A DNA stretch of 64,000 nt from Patulibacter minatonensis DSM 18081. GTDB lineage: Bacteria > Actinomycetota > Thermoleophilia > Solirubrobacterales > Solirubrobacteraceae. A program made the position numbers and the translations under genes. Shown here one piece after another: positions 8,652 through 17,159 of this stretch. The notes beneath the pieces are model-generated. The model saw only the letters and a list, made by a program, of their open reading frames with translations, had not been told where the DNA came from and made no database searches. Position 1 is the stretch's first letter; every line of letters starts with the position of its first letter. The stretch is taken from assembly GCF_000519325.1 (NCBI RefSeq), contig NZ_KI912613.1:1539317-1603316 (forward strand). The letters run 5' to 3'.

Positions 8652-8695
8652 CGCCGCCCCGGCCTCCCGTCGGGCGACGGAGGGCCGGGGCGGCG
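8652..8695 (-). terminator. Strong hairpin, probable terminator of the 8727-9578 gene
   Basis: A 13-bp perfect outer stem (8652-8664 with 8683-8695) plus an inner CCGTC/GACGG stem around a GGGC loop. On the minus strand it lies just after the stop of the COG4705-like gene and is followed by a short T-containing stretch (TCGTTGTTCC). Confidence 0.6.
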
Positions 8696-8726
8696 CGGGC
8701 CGGCGTGCGGGCGGGCCCGCCGCGGG

Positions 8727-9578
8727 TCAGCCCTGCGGCGCGTCCGGCGTCGTGATCTGGTCGCGGCGGCTCTTCGTGAGGTAGACGACGGTCCCGAGGA
8801 TCGCGGTCAGGAAGATGAGGCTCGTGACGGTGGTGCCGAGGCCCAGGCCGCCCGCGCTCGTCGGCTGCGAGACGAGGTCGCCGACTGAGGCGCCCAGCGG
8901 GCGGGTGAGGATGTACGCGGCCCAGAAGGCGAGGATCGCGTTCAGTCCGAAGCGCAGGTGGGCGACGGTGACGGCGGCGATGACGCCGGCGAAGGCGAGG
9001 GCGGAGAGCGCGAAGCCGAGGTTCAGGTGCTCCGCGACGAGGTCGCCGGCGGCGGTGCCCAGCGCGAACGTGAAGAGGATCGTGAGCCAGTAGAAGACCT
9101 CGCGGCGGCGGGTGTGGATCGAGTGGATCGACAGGGTCCGCTCGCTGGCGAACCAGGCGGCGAAGGTCAGGGCCAGCGCGATCCCGAAGCCGATCGTGCT
9201 CGTCGGCAGCGGCACGTTGAAGTTGTCGGTCAGGTTGTCGGTGATGAGCGTGCCGACGACGCTGATCAGGACCACCGCGGTCCAGTAGACCCCGGGGACG
9301 TACCGGCGGAGCGAGAACTGGGCGGTCAGGACCGCGGCCAGCAGCACGCCCATGATGTACGTGGTGTTCGTGAGCCCGAGGTTCAGGTTCGTGTTCAGGT
9401 AGTCGGCGGCGGTCTCGCCGACCGTCGTCGCGAGGATCTTGATGATCCAGAACCAGAGGGTGACCTCGGGGACCTTGCTGAGCATGCGCCGGGCGCCGGT
9501 GCGCGGCGCGCGGCCGCCGGTCGCGACGGTCGGCGGGGGGCTCTTCGTGGGGCGGTCGAGGACGGCCTGGGTTGCCAT
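8727..9578 (-). CDS. COG4705-like integral membrane protein, paralogue 3
   Basis: A 283-residue membrane protein very similar to paralogue 1, for example identical FWIIKILATTVGETAAD and YWLTILFTFALGTAAGD units. All four [FY]W-x9-G-x4-D copies are present. It is transcribed divergently from the response regulator at 9726, and three CTCATC-type repeats lie between them. The ATG at 9578 has a Shine-Dalgarno GGAG about 8 nt upstream, fitting a predicted leader of about 30 nt. The gene is followed by a strong terminator hairpin. Function unknown. Confidence 0.85.
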   Translation of the reverse strand: MATQAVLDRPTKSPPPTVATGGRAPRTGARRMLSKVPEVTLWFWIIKILATTVGETAADYLNTNLNLGLTNTTYIMGVLLAAVLTAQFSLRRYVPGVYWTAVVLISVVGTLITDNLTDNFNVPLPTSTIGFGIALALTFAAWFASERTLSIHSIHTRRREVFYWLTILFTFALGTAAGDLVAEHLNLGFALSALAFAGVIAAVTVAHLRFGLNAILAFWAAYILTRPLGASVGDLVSQPTSAGGLGLGTTVTSLIFLTAILGTVVYLTKSRRDQITTPDAPQG

Positions 9579-9633
9579 ACGGGTGCTCCGGAGTGATCGG
9601 GAAGGACTGATGCGGGGCATGCTGGAGCCGCCG

Positions 9634-9661
9634 GATGAACGGTCCGTGAAAGACGGATGAG
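9634..9661 (-). promoter_or_regulatory. Triple 11-bp direct-repeat operator (CTCATC family)
   Basis: On the minus strand CTCATC (9661-9656), TTCACG (9650-9645) and TTCATC (9639-9634) are each 11 bp apart. A -10-like CAGCAT (9624-9619) follows after 9 bp, pointing at the COG4705-like gene that starts at 9578. The site lies 64 bp upstream of the divergent response regulator and may affect both genes. Confidence 0.65.
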
Positions 9662-9725
9662 GACGCCGGGGCGCCAGGTCCGCGGCCGGTCGACGGACCC
9701 GGTGCGGGCTGCGATGATCGGCGCG

Positions 9726-10397
9726 ATGCGCGTCTTGGTCGTCGAGGACGAACTCCCCCTCGCGAAACTGATCCGCCAGGGCCTGATCGCCGACGGGCTG
9801 CTGTGCGACGTCGCGATCAAGGGCGAGGACGCGCTGTGGATGGCCGACGCGACGCCCTACGACGTCGTCTGCCTGGACGTCAACCTGCCGGGCATCGACG
9901 GGTTCGAGACCTGCCGGCGCCTCCGGGCCTCGGGCGTCGCCACGCCGATCCTGATGCTGACCGCGCGCGACGCCGTCGAGGACCGGATCTCCGGCCTCGA
10001 CACCGGGGCGGACGACTACCTCGTCAAGCCGTTCGACTTCGGCGAGCTGCTCGCGCGGCTGCGGGCGCTGACCCGCCGGCCCGCGGCGGCCGGCGGCACC
10101 GAGATCGTCGTCGGCGACCTCGTGCTCGACCCCGTCACCCACCGCGTCACGCGGGGCGGCACCGCGATCGAGCTCTCGGTCAAGGAGGTCCAGATCCTCG
10201 AGGTCTTCATGCGCCGCAGGGGCGAGGTCCTCTCGCGCCTGCAGATCCTGGAGGGCGCCTGGGACAACGGGTACGAGAACCGCTCGAACGTCGTCGACGT
10301 CTACATCCGCCTGCTGCGCGAGAAGATCGACCGGCCGTTCGGCGTCACGACGCTGAAGACCGTCCGCGGTGCGGGCTACCGACTCGACGAGGCCTGA
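9726..10397 (+). CDS. OmpR/PhoB-type response regulator (regulator A2, no adjacent kinase)
   Basis: A 223-residue regulator with receiver-domain residues E7/D8/E9, phospho-acceptor D51 (CLDVNLPG) and K101 (VKPF), and a winged-helix C-terminus ending VRGAGYRL. It is a paralogue of the regulator at 268; the winged helices are nearly alike, so both may bind the CTCATC repeats. No kinase adjoins it. The next gene on the right is a convergent permease 16 bp away. The start is ATG 9726, which begins the usual MRVLVVED; an in-frame ATG at 9714 would add four residues. Confidence 0.92.
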   Translation: MRVLVVEDELPLAKLIRQGLIADGLLCDVAIKGEDALWMADATPYDVVCLDVNLPGIDGFETCRRLRASGVATPILMLTARDAVEDRISGLDTGADDYLVKPFDFGELLARLRALTRRPAAAGGTEIVVGDLVLDPVTHRVTRGGTAIELSVKEVQILEVFMRRRGEVLSRLQILEGAWDNGYENRSNVVDVYIRLLREKIDRPFGVTTLKTVRGAGYRLDEA

Positions 10398-10413
10398 GCG
10401 CCGGCCGACGCCC

Positions 10414-13086
10414 CTACAGGTCCCGCAGCTCCTCGATCGCCGGGCGCCGCAGGGCCTGGATCGTCACCACCCCCGCGGCGGTGACGGCCACGACGACGAG
10501 GACGAGCGACGCGCCGAGCGACAGCCACGGGACCGAGAGGTAGTCCGGCGGCGGGTCGAAGACGCCGGTCAGGACCTTGACCAGGAGCCGGGTCAGGCCG
10601 TACGCCATCGCCGCCCCCAGGACGACGCCCGTCGTCGTCACGAACAGGGCCTCGCTCCAGACGAACGCGCCGATCTGGCGGCTGCGGGCCCCGAGCGCCG
10701 CGGCGATCGCGAACGTGCGCCGGCGCTCGCGGAAGCCGAGCCCGAGCGTCAGCCCGGACGCGACGGCGGCGAGGACGAAGGCGAAGCCGAGCTCGATCCG
10801 GGTCAGGCCCTTGAGCTCGACCGCGGTGAGGTTCGAGCCGATGACGGAGCGCTCGTCCACGATGTCCGTGACCGCCGCGCTCGTGCCGAGCTTCGCCTTC
10901 AGTCGCGCGCCGACGGTCGCGGGGTTCGTCCCGTCGGTCTGCACGAGGAAGGTCCCGACGGCGTCGGAGCCGGTGGCCTTCGCGACGTAGTCCGCGTTGG
11001 CGACGAAGAACGAGTCCTTCGGTGCCGTCGGGAACTCCTTCGCGACGCCGACGTAGTGGAACGGCACGGTCCGGAACGCCTTCGTCCGGCCGTCCTGGAG
11101 CCTGAGCCGGATGAGGTCGCCCGGCCGGAGCTGGAAGTCCTTCACGGTCTCGGCCGAGACGAGGATGCTGTCGGGCCTCTGGGCGATCCGGTCCAGCAGC
11201 TGGCTCGCGGTGCCGCCGGCGAACCACCCGTTCTGCAGCGCGCCCGCCTCCTCGATCGTCGCCGCCCGCACGCCGTAGAGGTCCTGCAGGTCGGCGCCGA
11301 CGTAGGCGAAGCGGTGCTGCAGCGGCTCGACGCTCCGCACGCCGCCGACGGCGCTGATCGCCCGGGCCCCGGACGGCCCGACGGACACGCCGGGCGATTC
11401 GGTGACCGTGACGTCGGAGCCGTTGGAGAGCCGGGCGTCGGCCTCCGCCTGCTGGCGGTAGGTCGCGTTGAAGACGGCGGTCGAGCCCGCGAACGCGGCG
11501 GTCAGGGCCAGGAGCGTCGCGGCCCGGGCGAGGAGCGCGCGCTGGCGTCCCATCGTCGCGGTCACCGTCGTCGCCAGCGCGCCGGCGCCGGGGCGCAGCA
11601 GGCGGGCGAGGGGCCGCCGGCCGCGCGCGAGGACGAGGTCGACGAGCCGGTGGACGAGGAGCCCGCCGCCGATCCACGCGAGGACGGGAGCGAGCAGCGC
11701 GTACCAGTTGACCGACACCTGCGGCACCCCTTCGGGGGCGAGCACGAGCTGGTACCCGCCCGTTGACGCCTGCCAGAAGACGAGGCCCGCGCCGATCAGG
11801 CAGAGCACGTCGATCCCGTACCGCTGCCACCACGGCGCGCGGTCGACGCGGCCGAGCTGGCGGCGCTGCCCGACGACCGTGAGACCACGGGCGTCGCGCC
11901 ACGCGGGAACGGCGATCGCGGCGGCCGCGATCAGCATGCCGACGAGCGCGGACCCGGCACCCCAGGCGATCGCGGCGACCGGGCCGGCGCCGAAGCTCGC
12001 GGTGCCGAAGGCCTGGTGGCCGACGATCCGCGCGGCGACCAGGCCGACGGCGATGCCGACCGCGCCGGCCAGTCCGGCCTCGGCGAGCGCCACCCCGACG
12101 AGCTGCCGGGTGGTCGCGCCGCGGGTCCGGAGCAGCGCGGCGTCGCGTCGGCGACGACCGGCACCGACGGAGGAGACCGAGGCGGTCAGCAGGCCGGCGA
12201 GGACCGCGCCCGGCAGCCCGAGGAAGAGGAACAGGAGCTGCGCGTAGAGCGCGTCGCTGCGCGCGCCGTCGAGCGCGACGCTCAGGCTGTCGCCGATCTG
12301 GCCGGTGCCCGCGAGCGTCGTCTCGAGGTTGCGCGCGTGGCCGGAGACCTGGGTGTACGCGGCGCTCGGGCTGCCGGGCAACGCGTGCGAGAGCTTCGCG
12401 TGGACCTGCACGCGGCCGAGGTCCGGGCGCCGGGTGACGAGCGGTCCCTCGAGCGCCTGGTAGGTCCCCGCGGGGAGGAGGACCACGTTGTCGGGCGGAG
12501 CGGTCGCCTGCGCGCCGACGGGGGCGCCGACCTTCTGGAACAGCTGGTCGGCCTGGGGGAGGTCGACGATCGCGTCGACGCGCACCTGCGCGTCCGGGAG
12601 GCCGGCCCGGCCGATGCGCACGGTGTCGCCCGGCTTCGCGTGGAGGTTCGCGGCGGTCTGCTGCGCGAGCAGGACGCCGGTGCCGCCCTGCCGGCCGGCG
12701 AGCGTCCGGATCTGGCCCGGGAACGCCTGCGCGTAGCCCGCGGGGATCCCGAGGACCTTCCCGGGACCGGTGTGCTGGACGGTGCCGCCGGAGCGCGCCT
12801 GGAACCCGGTCGTCTCGGCGAACGCCACCGGGAGCGCCCGCTGCACGCCGGGCTCCCGGCGCACCTGCGAGAGCACGGTCGCGGGGGAGGCGCCGCGGGC
12901 GGCCTCGACCTGCCAGTCGACGGCGACGCGGGCAGCGGCGCGCTCGGTCATCGAGGAGGTGGTCGAGGAGAGGAACGTGCCGATCGACGCGAGCAGCGCG
13001 ACGGCGACCGCGACGCCGAGCGTCGTCGCGACCAGGCGGCCGCGGCGGTGCAGGACGAGCCCGCGCAGCCAGGTCAGGACGAGCAT
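10414..13086 (-). CDS. ABC transporter permease, FtsX/MacB-like, two FtsX domains
   Basis: An 890-residue permease. An N-terminal membrane helix (about 18-40) is followed by a large extracytoplasmic domain, an FtsX core of several helices in the middle (about 280-420), a further helix pair, a second extracytoplasmic domain (about 515-745) and a final FtsX core near residues 760-890. Such permeases usually work as lipoprotein or lipid extractors, or in peptide-antibiotic export and resistance. Its start overlaps the second ATPase gene by 13 bp. It is the last gene of the four-gene operon 15042-10414 (lipoprotein, ATPase, ATPase, permease). The substrate is unknown. Confidence 0.88.
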   Translation of the reverse strand: MLVLTWLRGLVLHRRGRLVATTLGVAVAVALLASIGTFLSSTTSSMTERAAARVAVDWQVEAARGASPATVLSQVRREPGVQRALPVAFAETTGFQARSGGTVQHTGPGKVLGIPAGYAQAFPGQIRTLAGRQGGTGVLLAQQTAANLHAKPGDTVRIGRAGLPDAQVRVDAIVDLPQADQLFQKVGAPVGAQATAPPDNVVLLPAGTYQALEGPLVTRRPDLGRVQVHAKLSHALPGSPSAAYTQVSGHARNLETTLAGTGQIGDSLSVALDGARSDALYAQLLFLFLGLPGAVLAGLLTASVSSVGAGRRRRDAALLRTRGATTRQLVGVALAEAGLAGAVGIAVGLVAARIVGHQAFGTASFGAGPVAAIAWGAGSALVGMLIAAAAIAVPAWRDARGLTVVGQRRQLGRVDRAPWWQRYGIDVLCLIGAGLVFWQASTGGYQLVLAPEGVPQVSVNWYALLAPVLAWIGGGLLVHRLVDLVLARGRRPLARLLRPGAGALATTVTATMGRQRALLARAATLLALTAAFAGSTAVFNATYRQQAEADARLSNGSDVTVTESPGVSVGPSGARAISAVGGVRSVEPLQHRFAYVGADLQDLYGVRAATIEEAGALQNGWFAGGTASQLLDRIAQRPDSILVSAETVKDFQLRPGDLIRLRLQDGRTKAFRTVPFHYVGVAKEFPTAPKDSFFVANADYVAKATGSDAVGTFLVQTDGTNPATVGARLKAKLGTSAAVTDIVDERSVIGSNLTAVELKGLTRIELGFAFVLAAVASGLTLGLGFRERRRTFAIAAALGARSRQIGAFVWSEALFVTTTGVVLGAAMAYGLTRLLVKVLTGVFDPPPDYLSVPWLSLGASLVLVVVAVTAAGVVTIQALRRPAIEELRDL

Positions 13087-13754
13087 CGGGCGACCTCCGT
13101 GGAGAGCAGGCCGTCGCGCATGCGCCAGCAGGCGTCGAAGCGGTCGGCGACCGTCTCGTCGTGCGTGGCGACGACGAGCGCCGCGCCGGTGCGCTCGGCG
13201 GCGTGCAGGAGCGCGTCGACGACGAGGGTGCCGTGGAAGCGGTCGAGCTGGCCGGTCGGCTCGTCGGCGAGGATCAGGACGGGTGCGCCGATCAGGGCGC
13301 GCGCGACGGCGACGCGCTGGGCCTGTCCGCCCGAGAGCTCGTCGGGGAGCTTGTCCGCCAGCGCGGTCAGGCCGAGCTGCTCCAGGGCGGCGAGCGCCCG
13401 GTCGCGGGCCTCGGCGGGGCCGACGTCGACGAGCGCCAGCGGCAGCGCGACGTTCTCGGCGACGGTCAGCGGGGGCAGCAGGCTGGGGCCCTGGAAGACG
13501 GTCGCGACGGGGCCGGGCCTGAGCGCGGCGCGCGTCCCGATCGCCGGCCACTCGACGGTCCCGCGCGTCGGGTCGTCGAGCCCGCCCATGAGGTGGAGGA
13601 GCGTGGACTTGCCCGATCCGGACGGGCCCATCAGCGCGGTGCGGGCCCCCGGCAACACTGCGCAGTCGGTCGGCTGCAGCGCCACGGTGGCCGTCGCCCC
13701 GGACCCGTAGGTGCGCGCGGCGCCGGCGCAGCGGACGAGCGGCACGGTGCTCAT
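13074..13754 (-). CDS. ABC transporter ATP-binding protein (MacB/LolD-type) 1
   Basis: A 226-residue ATPase with Walker A GPSGSGKST (about residues 43-51), signature LSGGQAQR, Walker B ILADEP and the H-loop ATHDE. LolD-type ATPases pair with FtsX-like permeases. The start codon overlaps the stop of the preceding ATPase gene (ATGA), and its end overlaps the permease gene. It probably energises the large permease together with the neighbouring ATPase. Confidence 0.9.
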   Translation of the reverse strand: MSTVPLVRCAGAARTYGSGATATVALQPTDCAVLPGARTALMGPSGSGKSTLLHLMGGLDDPTRGTVEWPAIGTRAALRPGPVATVFQGPSLLPPLTVAENVALPLALVDVGPAEARDRALAALEQLGLTALADKLPDELSGGQAQRVAVARALIGAPVLILADEPTGQLDRFHGTLVVDALLHAAERTGAALVVATHDETVADRFDACWRMRDGLLSTEVARCSS

Positions 13755-14416
13755 GCCGCCACCCGCCCGTCGAGCAGGCCGAACTCGCGGTCCGCCGCCG
13801 CCGCGACCGCGGGGTCGTGCGTGACGACGAGGACCGCGGTGCCGCCGTCGGCCTCCCGGCGCAGCAGCCCGAGGATCCGCTCGGCGGTCGTCCCGTCCAG
13901 CTCGCCCGTCGGCTCGTCCGCGAGCAGCACCGCCGGCGCGTTGGCCAGCGCGACGGCCAGCCCGGCGCGGGCGAGCTCGCCGCCCGACAGCTGCGACGGG
14001 CGCGCGTGGGTGCGGCGCTCCAGGCCGCAGTGCTCGAGGAGCGCGGCGCGTCGTCCTCCGTCGCGGGACCCACCGGCGAGGCGCTGGGCGAGGACGACGT
14101 TGTCCTCGACGCTCAGGTGCCCGACGAGGTTCGTCGCCTGGAAGACCATGCCGATCCGCCGTGCGCGGACGGCGGCGCGCTCGTGTTCGGGACGGCGGGA
14201 GAGCGGCTCGCCGTCGATGCGGACCATCCCGCCATCGGGCTCGTCGAGGCCGGCCAGGCACGCCAGGAGCGTCGACTTCCCGGAGCCGGACGGGCCGGTG
14301 ATCGCGACGACCTCGCCGCCGTCGACCCCGACCGAGACGCCGCGCAGCGCGAGCGTCTCCTCGTCGCCGGCGTGGAAGAAGCGGTAGAGGTCGGTGGCCT
14401 CCAGGCGGGCGGTCAT
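13751..14416 (-). CDS. ABC transporter ATP-binding protein (MacB/LolD-type) 2
   Basis: A 221-residue ATPase with Walker A GPSGSGKST, signature LSGGELAR, Walker B LLADEPTGELDG and H-loop VTHDP. It overlaps both neighbours by ATGA. Two different ATPase genes feeding one permease gene with two FtsX cores suggest an asymmetric transporter with one ATPase per half; this is inference from the operon. Confidence 0.9.
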   Translation of the reverse strand: MTARLEATDLYRFFHAGDEETLALRGVSVGVDGGEVVAITGPSGSGKSTLLACLAGLDEPDGGMVRIDGEPLSRRPEHERAAVRARRIGMVFQATNLVGHLSVEDNVVLAQRLAGGSRDGGRRAALLEHCGLERRTHARPSQLSGGELARAGLAVALANAPAVLLADEPTGELDGTTAERILGLLRREADGGTAVLVVTHDPAVAAAADREFGLLDGRVAA

Positions 14417-15042
14417 CGCGTCCACCGGAACGCGTCGGTGACGATCTTCCACGGGTCGACGTTGTCGGCGCCCTTCGGGCCGCTGAGGATCAGCGTCGCC
14501 CGCCGCGTGCCCTTCGAGAACACGTAGCGCTCGACGGCGTCGGTGCCGCGCTTGCCGGTGACGGGGTCCGCCGGCGCGGTCGCCAGGTACGTGATCCGCA
14601 CGGCGCTGCCGGCCGTGCGCCGCACCGTCGAGACCTTCGCGGACGCGAAGCCCGGGGTCGCCGCCTCCAGGCGCGGCACCTCGGTCGCCTTCGCGGCCGC
14701 GGCCGTCAGCGCCCCGCCGGTCGACGGCTGCAGCTCGATCGCGTTGAGCTTGTCCGTGAACCGGGTCCCGCCCTTCGTGGACGACCGCGCCCAGCCCTCC
14801 GGCACCTTCACCGAGAAGCCGCCGGACGTCATCGCGTAGCGCACGTAGGCCTGGTCGTCCGGGATGTCCCCGGCGGGGCTGACCTCGGCGGCGTTGGGGT
14901 CGACGGTCTTCGTCGGCGTGGCGCCGGCGCCGCCGCCGGATGCGCCCGATCCGGAGGACGACGAGCCGCAGGCGGACAGGGAGAGCGCGAGGACGGCGAC
15001 GCCGGCGGCGGCGACGGCGCGGGAGGGCGGGAGGACGGTCAT
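14413..15042 (-). CDS. Putative lipoprotein, first gene of an ABC export operon
   Basis: A 209-residue protein with a signal peptide and a lipobox ending in Cys-25 (LSAC), followed by a Ser/Gly-rich linker and a small globular domain (about 60-209). The domain resembles general photosystem-II-PsbP/LpqN-like folds only in length and pattern, so no family is assigned. It is the first gene of the overlapping operon with two ATPases and an FtsX-like permease. It could be the cargo-binding or sensing part. A -10-like TACGGT (15055-15050) precedes the ATG by exactly 7 nt, predicting a leaderless message. Confidence 0.75.
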   Translation of the reverse strand: MTVLPPSRAVAAAGVAVLALSLSACGSSSSGSGASGGGAGATPTKTVDPNAAEVSPAGDIPDDQAYVRYAMTSGGFSVKVPEGWARSSTKGGTRFTDKLNAIELQPSTGGALTAAAAKATEVPRLEAATPGFASAKVSTVRRTAGSAVRITYLATAPADPVTGKRGTDAVERYVFSKGTRRATLILSGPKGADNVDPWKIVTDAFRWTR

Positions 15043-15086
15043 GGCGGCGACCGTAGGCCCGCCGCGGCGACGTCCGGCCAGCGTCA

Positions 15087-15103
15087 GGTCAACGCCCGGT
15101 CAA
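15087..15103. promoter_or_regulatory. 11-bp direct-repeat operator (GGTCAA family)
   Basis: GGTCAA at 15087-15092 and 15098-15103 start 11 bp apart, with a poor third copy (GGCCAG) at 15076. The site lies between the divergent lipoprotein/ABC operon and the response-regulator/kinase pair. On the right a -10-like TACCGT (15153-15158) precedes the GTG at 15165 by 6 nt. It is probably the operator of the regulator encoded at 15165, controlling both directions. Confidence 0.5.
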
Positions 15104-15164
15104 ACCTGGCCGGATCGCGCTCCGGCTGCCCGGAGCACGGCCCGGCAGGCGGTACCGTCGGGGC

Positions 15165-15839
15165 GTGCAGCGACCGCGGATCCTCCTCGTAGAGGACGAC
15201 GAGGCGATCGCCGCGGGCCTCGTCCGGGTGCTCGACGGCCAGGGCTACGCGGTCTCCCACCTGGCCCTCGGCGCCCCCGCCCTGCGCGTCCGCCCCGACA
15301 AGGTGGACCTCGTCCTCCTCGACCTCGGCCTGCCCGACGTCGACGGCGTGGACGTCTGCCGCGCGCTGCGGGCGCGCTCCCGCGACCTGCCGATCGTGAT
15401 CCTCACGGCCCGCGACGAGGAGGTCGACGTCGTCTCCGGCCTCGACTCCGGAGCGGACGACTACCTCGTCAAGCCGTTCCGGCTCTCCGAGCTGCTCGCG
15501 CGGGTCCGCGCGCACCTGCGCCGCACGGCCGACGCCCGCGCCGGCGACGCCGCGGTGCTCGAGGTCGGCGACCTCCGCGTCGACCGCGCGGCCCGCCGCG
15601 CCTGGCGGGGCGACGACGAGCTCGCGCTCCGCCCGAAGGAGTTCGATCTCCTTGCGCTCCTGGCCGCGGAGGCCGGCCGGGCGGTCGGGCGCGAGCGGAT
15701 CATGTGGGAGGTCTGGGACACCGAGTGGCTCGGGTCGACGAAGACGCTGGACACCCACGTGCTGTCGCTGCGCGGCAAGGTCGGCGCCGACGCGATCACG
15801 ACGCTGCGCGGCTTCGGCTACCGGCTGGAGACCGGGTGA
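15165..15839 (+). CDS. OmpR/PhoB-type response regulator (regulator B)
   Basis: A 224-residue regulator. The receiver domain has D11/D12, phospho-acceptor D53 (LLDLGLPD), T81 and K103 (VKPF); the winged-helix domain ends LRGFGYRLE. The GTG start at 15165 lies 6 nt after a -10-like TACCGT, so leaderless translation is expected. The TGA overlaps the GTG of the kinase gene. It is divergent from the lipoprotein/ABC export operon, with GGTCAA repeats in between. This resembles modules in which a two-component system controls a neighbouring antibiotic-peptide exporter, but the ligand is unknown. Confidence 0.92.
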   Translation: MQRPRILLVEDDEAIAAGLVRVLDGQGYAVSHLALGAPALRVRPDKVDLVLLDLGLPDVDGVDVCRALRARSRDLPIVILTARDEEVDVVSGLDSGADDYLVKPFRLSELLARVRAHLRRTADARAGDAAVLEVGDLRVDRAARRAWRGDDELALRPKEFDLLALLAAEAGRAVGRERIMWEVWDTEWLGSTKTLDTHVLSLRGKVGADAITTLRGFGYRLETG

Positions 15840-17116
15840 GGCGCCGCCTCGTCGCCGCGATCGCCGCCGTCGCCGCGGTGGCGGTGCTCGCGTTCGCGAT
15901 CCCGCTGGGGATCGTCGTCGGGCGCACGTACGACGACCGTGCGCTGCTCCGGCTGCAGCGCGACACGGTCGCCGCGACGCGGGGGATCGACGTGACGGCC
16001 GGCGGCCGCGACCCGATCGAGCTGCCGGACACGCCCGACCGCCTGGGCGCGTACGACCGGCGCGGCCGTCTCGTCGCGGGCACCGCACCCGAGGGCGACG
16101 CGACCGGGCTGGTGCGGGACGCGCTCCGCGACCGGCGCCCCGTGGCGCGGGCCGAGACCGGCCGGCTCCTGGCGGCGGTCCCGCTGCAGCAGGACGAGCG
16201 GGTCACGGGCGTCGTGCTCGCCGTCCGCGACCGCGCCCCGACGGCGCGGACGATCCGGCGCGCGCGGCTCGCGCTGACCGGGCTGGCGCTCGCGATCATC
16301 GCGGTCGCGGTCGCGGCGGCGCTCGTCCTCGGACGGCGGCTCGCCCGGCCGCTCGAGCGGCTCGTCGGGGCGGCCGAGCGCCTCGGCGACGGCGACTTCG
16401 CCGCCCGCGCCCCGCGATCGGCGGTCCGCGAGGTCGACGCCGTCGCGGGCGCCCTGGACGTGACGGCGGAGCGGCTGGAGGCCCTCGTGGAGCGCGAGCG
16501 CACGTTCAGCGCCGGCGCCTCGCACCAGCTGCGCACCCCGCTCGCCGCGCTGCGCCTGGAGCTCGAAGCCTCGGCGCTTCCCGGCGCCGCCGCGCTCGAC
16601 GTCGACGCCGCGACGCGGCAGATCGATCGCCTGGAGGCCACGATCGCGACGTTGCTCGCCGCGTCGCGCGGGCGGGCGGGGAGCGCCGGTCCGGTCGCGG
16701 TCGGCCCGCTCGTCGAGCAGGCCGAGGACCGGTGGCGGGGAACCCTCGCCGCGGACGGCAGACCGCTGCGGAGCGTCGTCCCGTCGGGGGGCGCGGTCGT
16801 GGTGCGCTTCCCCGGAGGCGTGCTGTCCGAGGTCCTGGACGTCCTCCTCTCGAATGCGCACCGACACGGCGACGGCGCGGTCACCGTGGAGGTCCGCAGG
16901 ACCGGCGACTGGGTGGCGATCGACGTCCGGGACCGCGGGCCGGGGTTCCCCGACGCGGCGGACGCCCTCCCCGACGGCCCGACGGGCGACGGTCACGGGC
17001 TGGGGCTGCGCCTCGCGCGCTCGCTCGTCGAGGCCGAGGGGGGCCGCCTGACCGTCGCGACCGAGGACGGCGCGCTGGTGACGGTGCTGGTGGCCGGCTC
17101 GGGCGACGGGGGCTGA
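15836..17116 (+). CDS. Sensor histidine kinase, partner of regulator B
   Basis: A 426-residue kinase with two membrane helices (about 4-28 and 144-166), a short extracytoplasmic loop, a HAMP region and a HisKA domain with the phosphorylated His at about 230 (GASHQLRTPL). The N-box is shortened (LLSNAHRHG); G1 is DRGPGFP and G2 is GHGLGLRLA. The GTG start overlaps the regulator's TGA by 4 bp (GTGA), so the pair is translationally coupled. Confidence 0.92.
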   Translation: MRRRLVAAIAAVAAVAVLAFAIPLGIVVGRTYDDRALLRLQRDTVAATRGIDVTAGGRDPIELPDTPDRLGAYDRRGRLVAGTAPEGDATGLVRDALRDRRPVARAETGRLLAAVPLQQDERVTGVVLAVRDRAPTARTIRRARLALTGLALAIIAVAVAAALVLGRRLARPLERLVGAAERLGDGDFAARAPRSAVREVDAVAGALDVTAERLEALVERERTFSAGASHQLRTPLAALRLELEASALPGAAALDVDAATRQIDRLEATIATLLAASRGRAGSAGPVAVGPLVEQAEDRWRGTLAADGRPLRSVVPSGGAVVVRFPGGVLSEVLDVLLSNAHRHGDGAVTVEVRRTGDWVAIDVRDRGPGFPDAADALPDGPTGDGHGLGLRLARSLVEAEGGRLTVATEDGALVTVLVAGSGDGG

Positions 17117-17159
17117 GGGCCGGGGCGGCGCGGCGCGGCGACGGCGGTGCCCGCGCGCC

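Noticed and set aside
15087-15103. TTGACC on the minus strand as a -35 box of the lipoprotein gene
   Set aside because: The distance to the -10-like TACGGT is 31 bp, too long for a sigma-70 promoter; the paired repeat fits an operator better.
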